DNA of 6,001 bases from DATKKG01 sp964475215 (GTDB lineage Archaea > Thermoproteota > Nitrososphaeria > Conexivisphaerales > DTJL01): assembly GCA_964475215.1 (NCBI GenBank), contig CAYYVT010000086.1:1-6001 (forward strand), written 5' to 3'. Numbering within the stretch: position 1 is the stretch's first letter; each line of letters begins with the position of its first letter. Positions 4,575 to 6,001 of the stretch are shown here, piece by piece. The notes beneath the pieces were generated by a model, which searched no databases, was not told where the DNA came from, and saw nothing but the letters and a program-made list of their open reading frames with translations. The position numbers and the translations under genes are program-made.

Positions 4575-5315
4575 CTATAATTTTCCGACTTCCCTGACTT
4601 CGTAGAACACGTGCCTGTACGAAATTGCTCCCAGCGCCAGCAGCACCAACGAGGTGAGGATTAGAGAAGCGAGGGCAGCTGACTGGACGGGCTCCCCCCC
4701 GAAGACCCAAGCCCTCAGGGCGTCCACGCCCTGGCTCAGCGGATTGTATTCGATCGCCTCAACCAGGACGTTGGGGAAGGCGCTCTGGATGACGGCAAGG
4801 GGATACGAGATGGTGCTCAGCCCGAGGAAGGTCACCTGGAGCCCCTCGGCGAACACCCAGTATCTCTCCCCTTTCTTGGAGAAGAGGTTCAACACCGCCG
4901 CTATCCCCGAGAGCCCCATCGATAGGACGAGCAGCAGAGGCAGCATGGCCACCGCCGCCCATAGGTTCGGATGGGGAAGTATGGCCAGCGCCACGATGAG
5001 AAGGATGCCCGAGTAGATGGTCCCTCCAAGGCCGCCAGAGACGATGTGGGCCCAAACAAGCCCGTCGGTGCTCACTGGAAGGCTAAGGTAGTACTGCGTC
5101 ACACCTTCGGTGAGCCCCAGATAGACCCTCCTGCCAACATCCAAGGCGGCCGCGAACATGCCCGCGATGACCACCCCGGGCACGAAGAAAGCGAAGTAGT
5201 CGAACTGCATCATGCCGTTGTAGACGAGCCCGAGGACCAGCATGTCGGAGAGGTTCAGGGCGATGAGAGTCGCGATCAACCACTTCGTCCTGAAGAAGTA
5301 TGAGACGTCCACCAC
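4575..5315 (-). CDS. ABC-2 type transporter permease (second of a pair)
   Basis: This is an integral membrane subunit of an ABC exporter of the ABC-2 type. From GTG 5315 the product is 246 residues with about six helices (near 14-32, 41-60, 96-113, 117-143, 155-175 and 211-235). Family landmarks are FDYFAFFVPGVVIAGMF (38-54), the coupling-helix region LTEGVTQYYLSLPVS (68-82), and YNPLSQGVDALRAWVFGG (190-207), the usual NPL...DALR motif before the last helix. GTG 5315 has a TGAGGA SD 5 nt upstream. The frame continues upstream without a stop, and the extra codons (SQLSRVLRIV) look like the amphipathic N-terminal helix typical of this family. A CTG at 5348-5346, overlapping the previous gene's TGA, could therefore be the real start (257 aa). 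It is likely co-transcribed with the permease upstream. The substrate is unknown; drugs, polysaccharides or lipids are typical for the family. Confidence 0.9.
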   Translation of the reverse strand: MVDVSYFFRTKWLIATLIALNLSDMLVLGLVYNGMMQFDYFAFFVPGVVIAGMFAAALDVGRRVYLGLTEGVTQYYLSLPVSTDGLVWAHIVSGGLGGTIYSGILLIVALAILPHPNLWAAVAMLPLLLVLSMGLSGIAAVLNLFSKKGERYWVFAEGLQVTFLGLSTISYPLAVIQSAFPNVLVEAIEYNPLSQGVDALRAWVFGGEPVQSAALASLILTSLVLLALGAISYRHVFYEVREVGKL

Positions 5316-5320
5316 GACGA

Positions 5321-5326
5321 TCCTCA
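5321..5326 (-). promoter_or_regulatory. SD site for the GTG 5315 start
   Basis: The minus strand reads TGAGGA, 5 nt before GTG 5315. It supports that start, but a second SD-like site at 5362-5356 serves the competing CTG 5348, so the two must be weighed together. Confidence 0.35.
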
Positions 5327-5344
5327 GGACTCTTGAGAGCTGGC

Positions 5345-6001
5345 TCAGGAGGATTTCACCCCTTCGACGGCGTGAGAAATAGTGAACATCCCCGCGAAGA
5401 GCGTTCCGACCACCAAGGCCATCACCACCGCCGTGGCCAGGTACGGGTCAAGGAGGAGTGAAGGAGGGAAGCCCAGGACGGCTCTCAGAAGGTCCGTGCC
5501 ATATGTAAGGGGGTTCCCCTGGGCCACCGTCGAGTAGGCCTGGGGGATGAACCTCAGGGGGTAGTAGATGGTGCTGAAACGGATGAGGAGGGCGCTCAGG
5601 CCTGCCACCACTGCGCTGTAAATGTCGAACGAGCGGAACGCTACGAAGGAAAGGGACACCATCAGGCCGATGACTGCGATGCCAAGAAGTGTGAGCACCA
5701 CGATGGTGGAGAGAAAGGTAAGTGGGGACATCGTGCCACTCAGCCACATTATCACCGCCAGCGGCGGGATGAGCCGCACGGTGTTCACGGTCGCCCCCAG
5801 CATCAGCTGCTCGAAGAAGAGCTGGTTCCTCCCGATGGGCAGGGAGAGTAGGTACTTGAGCCTCCCTTCATGGGCCCCTTCGACGAAGCTCCTTCCCGCC
5901 CAGGAGGCCGTGTTGAATAGGATCAGGACGAGGAGGCCCGTGCCGTAGTAGAAGATGTAGTTGGTGGGCTCCACCACCAGCGAGGAGATCAGCTTTCCGT
6001 A
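5345..6001 (-). CDS. ABC-2 type transporter permease (first of a pair), 5' end cut by window edge
   Basis: The last 218 residues are visible, ending at TGA 5347-5345. A GTG lies at 5977, but the frame stays open to the edge and the preceding residues (YGKLISSLVV) continue a normal ABC-2 N-terminal region, so the true start is beyond 6001. Landmarks counted from the edge are the hydrophobic segment YGTGLLVLILFNTASWAG (19-36), the coupling region VEGAHEGRLKYLLSLPIGRNQL (41-62, interrupted by charged residues), several membrane helices across ~73-130, and QGNPLTYGTDLLRAVLGF (153-170) before the last helix. The same landmarks occur in the downstream permease, but the two sequences are clearly different, which points to a heterodimeric exporter rather than a recent duplication. 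The ATPase subunit is not in the window and is expected upstream, to the right. Confidence 0.88.
   Translation of the reverse strand, partial: YGKLISSLVVEPTNYIFYYGTGLLVLILFNTASWAGRSFVEGAHEGRLKYLLSLPIGRNQLFFEQLMLGATVNTVRLIPPLAVIMWLSGTMSPLTFLSTIVVLTLLGIAVIGLMVSLSFVAFRSFDIYSAVVAGLSALLIRFSTIYYPLRFIPQAYSTVAQGNPLTYGTDLLRAVLGFPPSLLLDPYLATAVVMALVVGTLFAGMFTISHAVEGVKSS

Overview
The window comes from an archaeon, most likely of the TACK branch (Thaumarchaeota, Aigarchaeota or Bathyarchaeota-like). The strongest evidence is an Alba chromatin protein very close to crenarchaeal Sso10b. Supporting signs are AT-rich TATA-like boxes about 25-33 nt upstream of start codons with no Shine-Dalgarno (SD) site (leaderless transcripts), frequent AGG/AGA arginine codons, and a GC-rich genome. 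The sequence does not fix the lineage more precisely. No mobile element, CRISPR array, tRNA, rRNA or recent insertion is visible, and most of the window reads as ordinary chromosome.

Layout. The left edge holds the first 16 codons of a leftward zinc-ribbon protein (1-50) with a clear TATA box at 75-82. Diverging from it is a rightward orphan soluble protein (217-1098). A small four-helix membrane protein follows (start 1149 or 1155, end 1511) with its own TATA box. A convergent gap (1512-1641) holds two short hairpins. A large leftward membrane protein (3204-1642) joins an N-terminal six-helix region to a C-terminal SpoIIM (DUF95) domain. Upstream of it, also leftward, are a possible 30-33-residue hydrophobic small ORF (3358-3257), a YjbQ/UPF0047 protein starting at TTG (3773-3360) and Alba (4197-3922). 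A small rightward zinc-ribbon protein (4313/4316-4558) diverges from Alba. It converges on a tandem pair of leftward ABC-2 type permeases; the first of these to be transcribed is cut by the right edge.

How the genes relate. Alba, YjbQ and the SpoIIM fusion each have their own promoter, so they are neighbours rather than one operon. The two permeases look co-transcribed and translationally coupled, and probably form a heterodimeric exporter with an ATPase beyond position 6001. I see no convincing undescribed multi-gene system. The items most worth following are the SpoIIM fusion, the orphan 293-residue protein, the tiny ORF behind yjbQ, and the possible CTG start that overlaps the stop codon between the two permeases.
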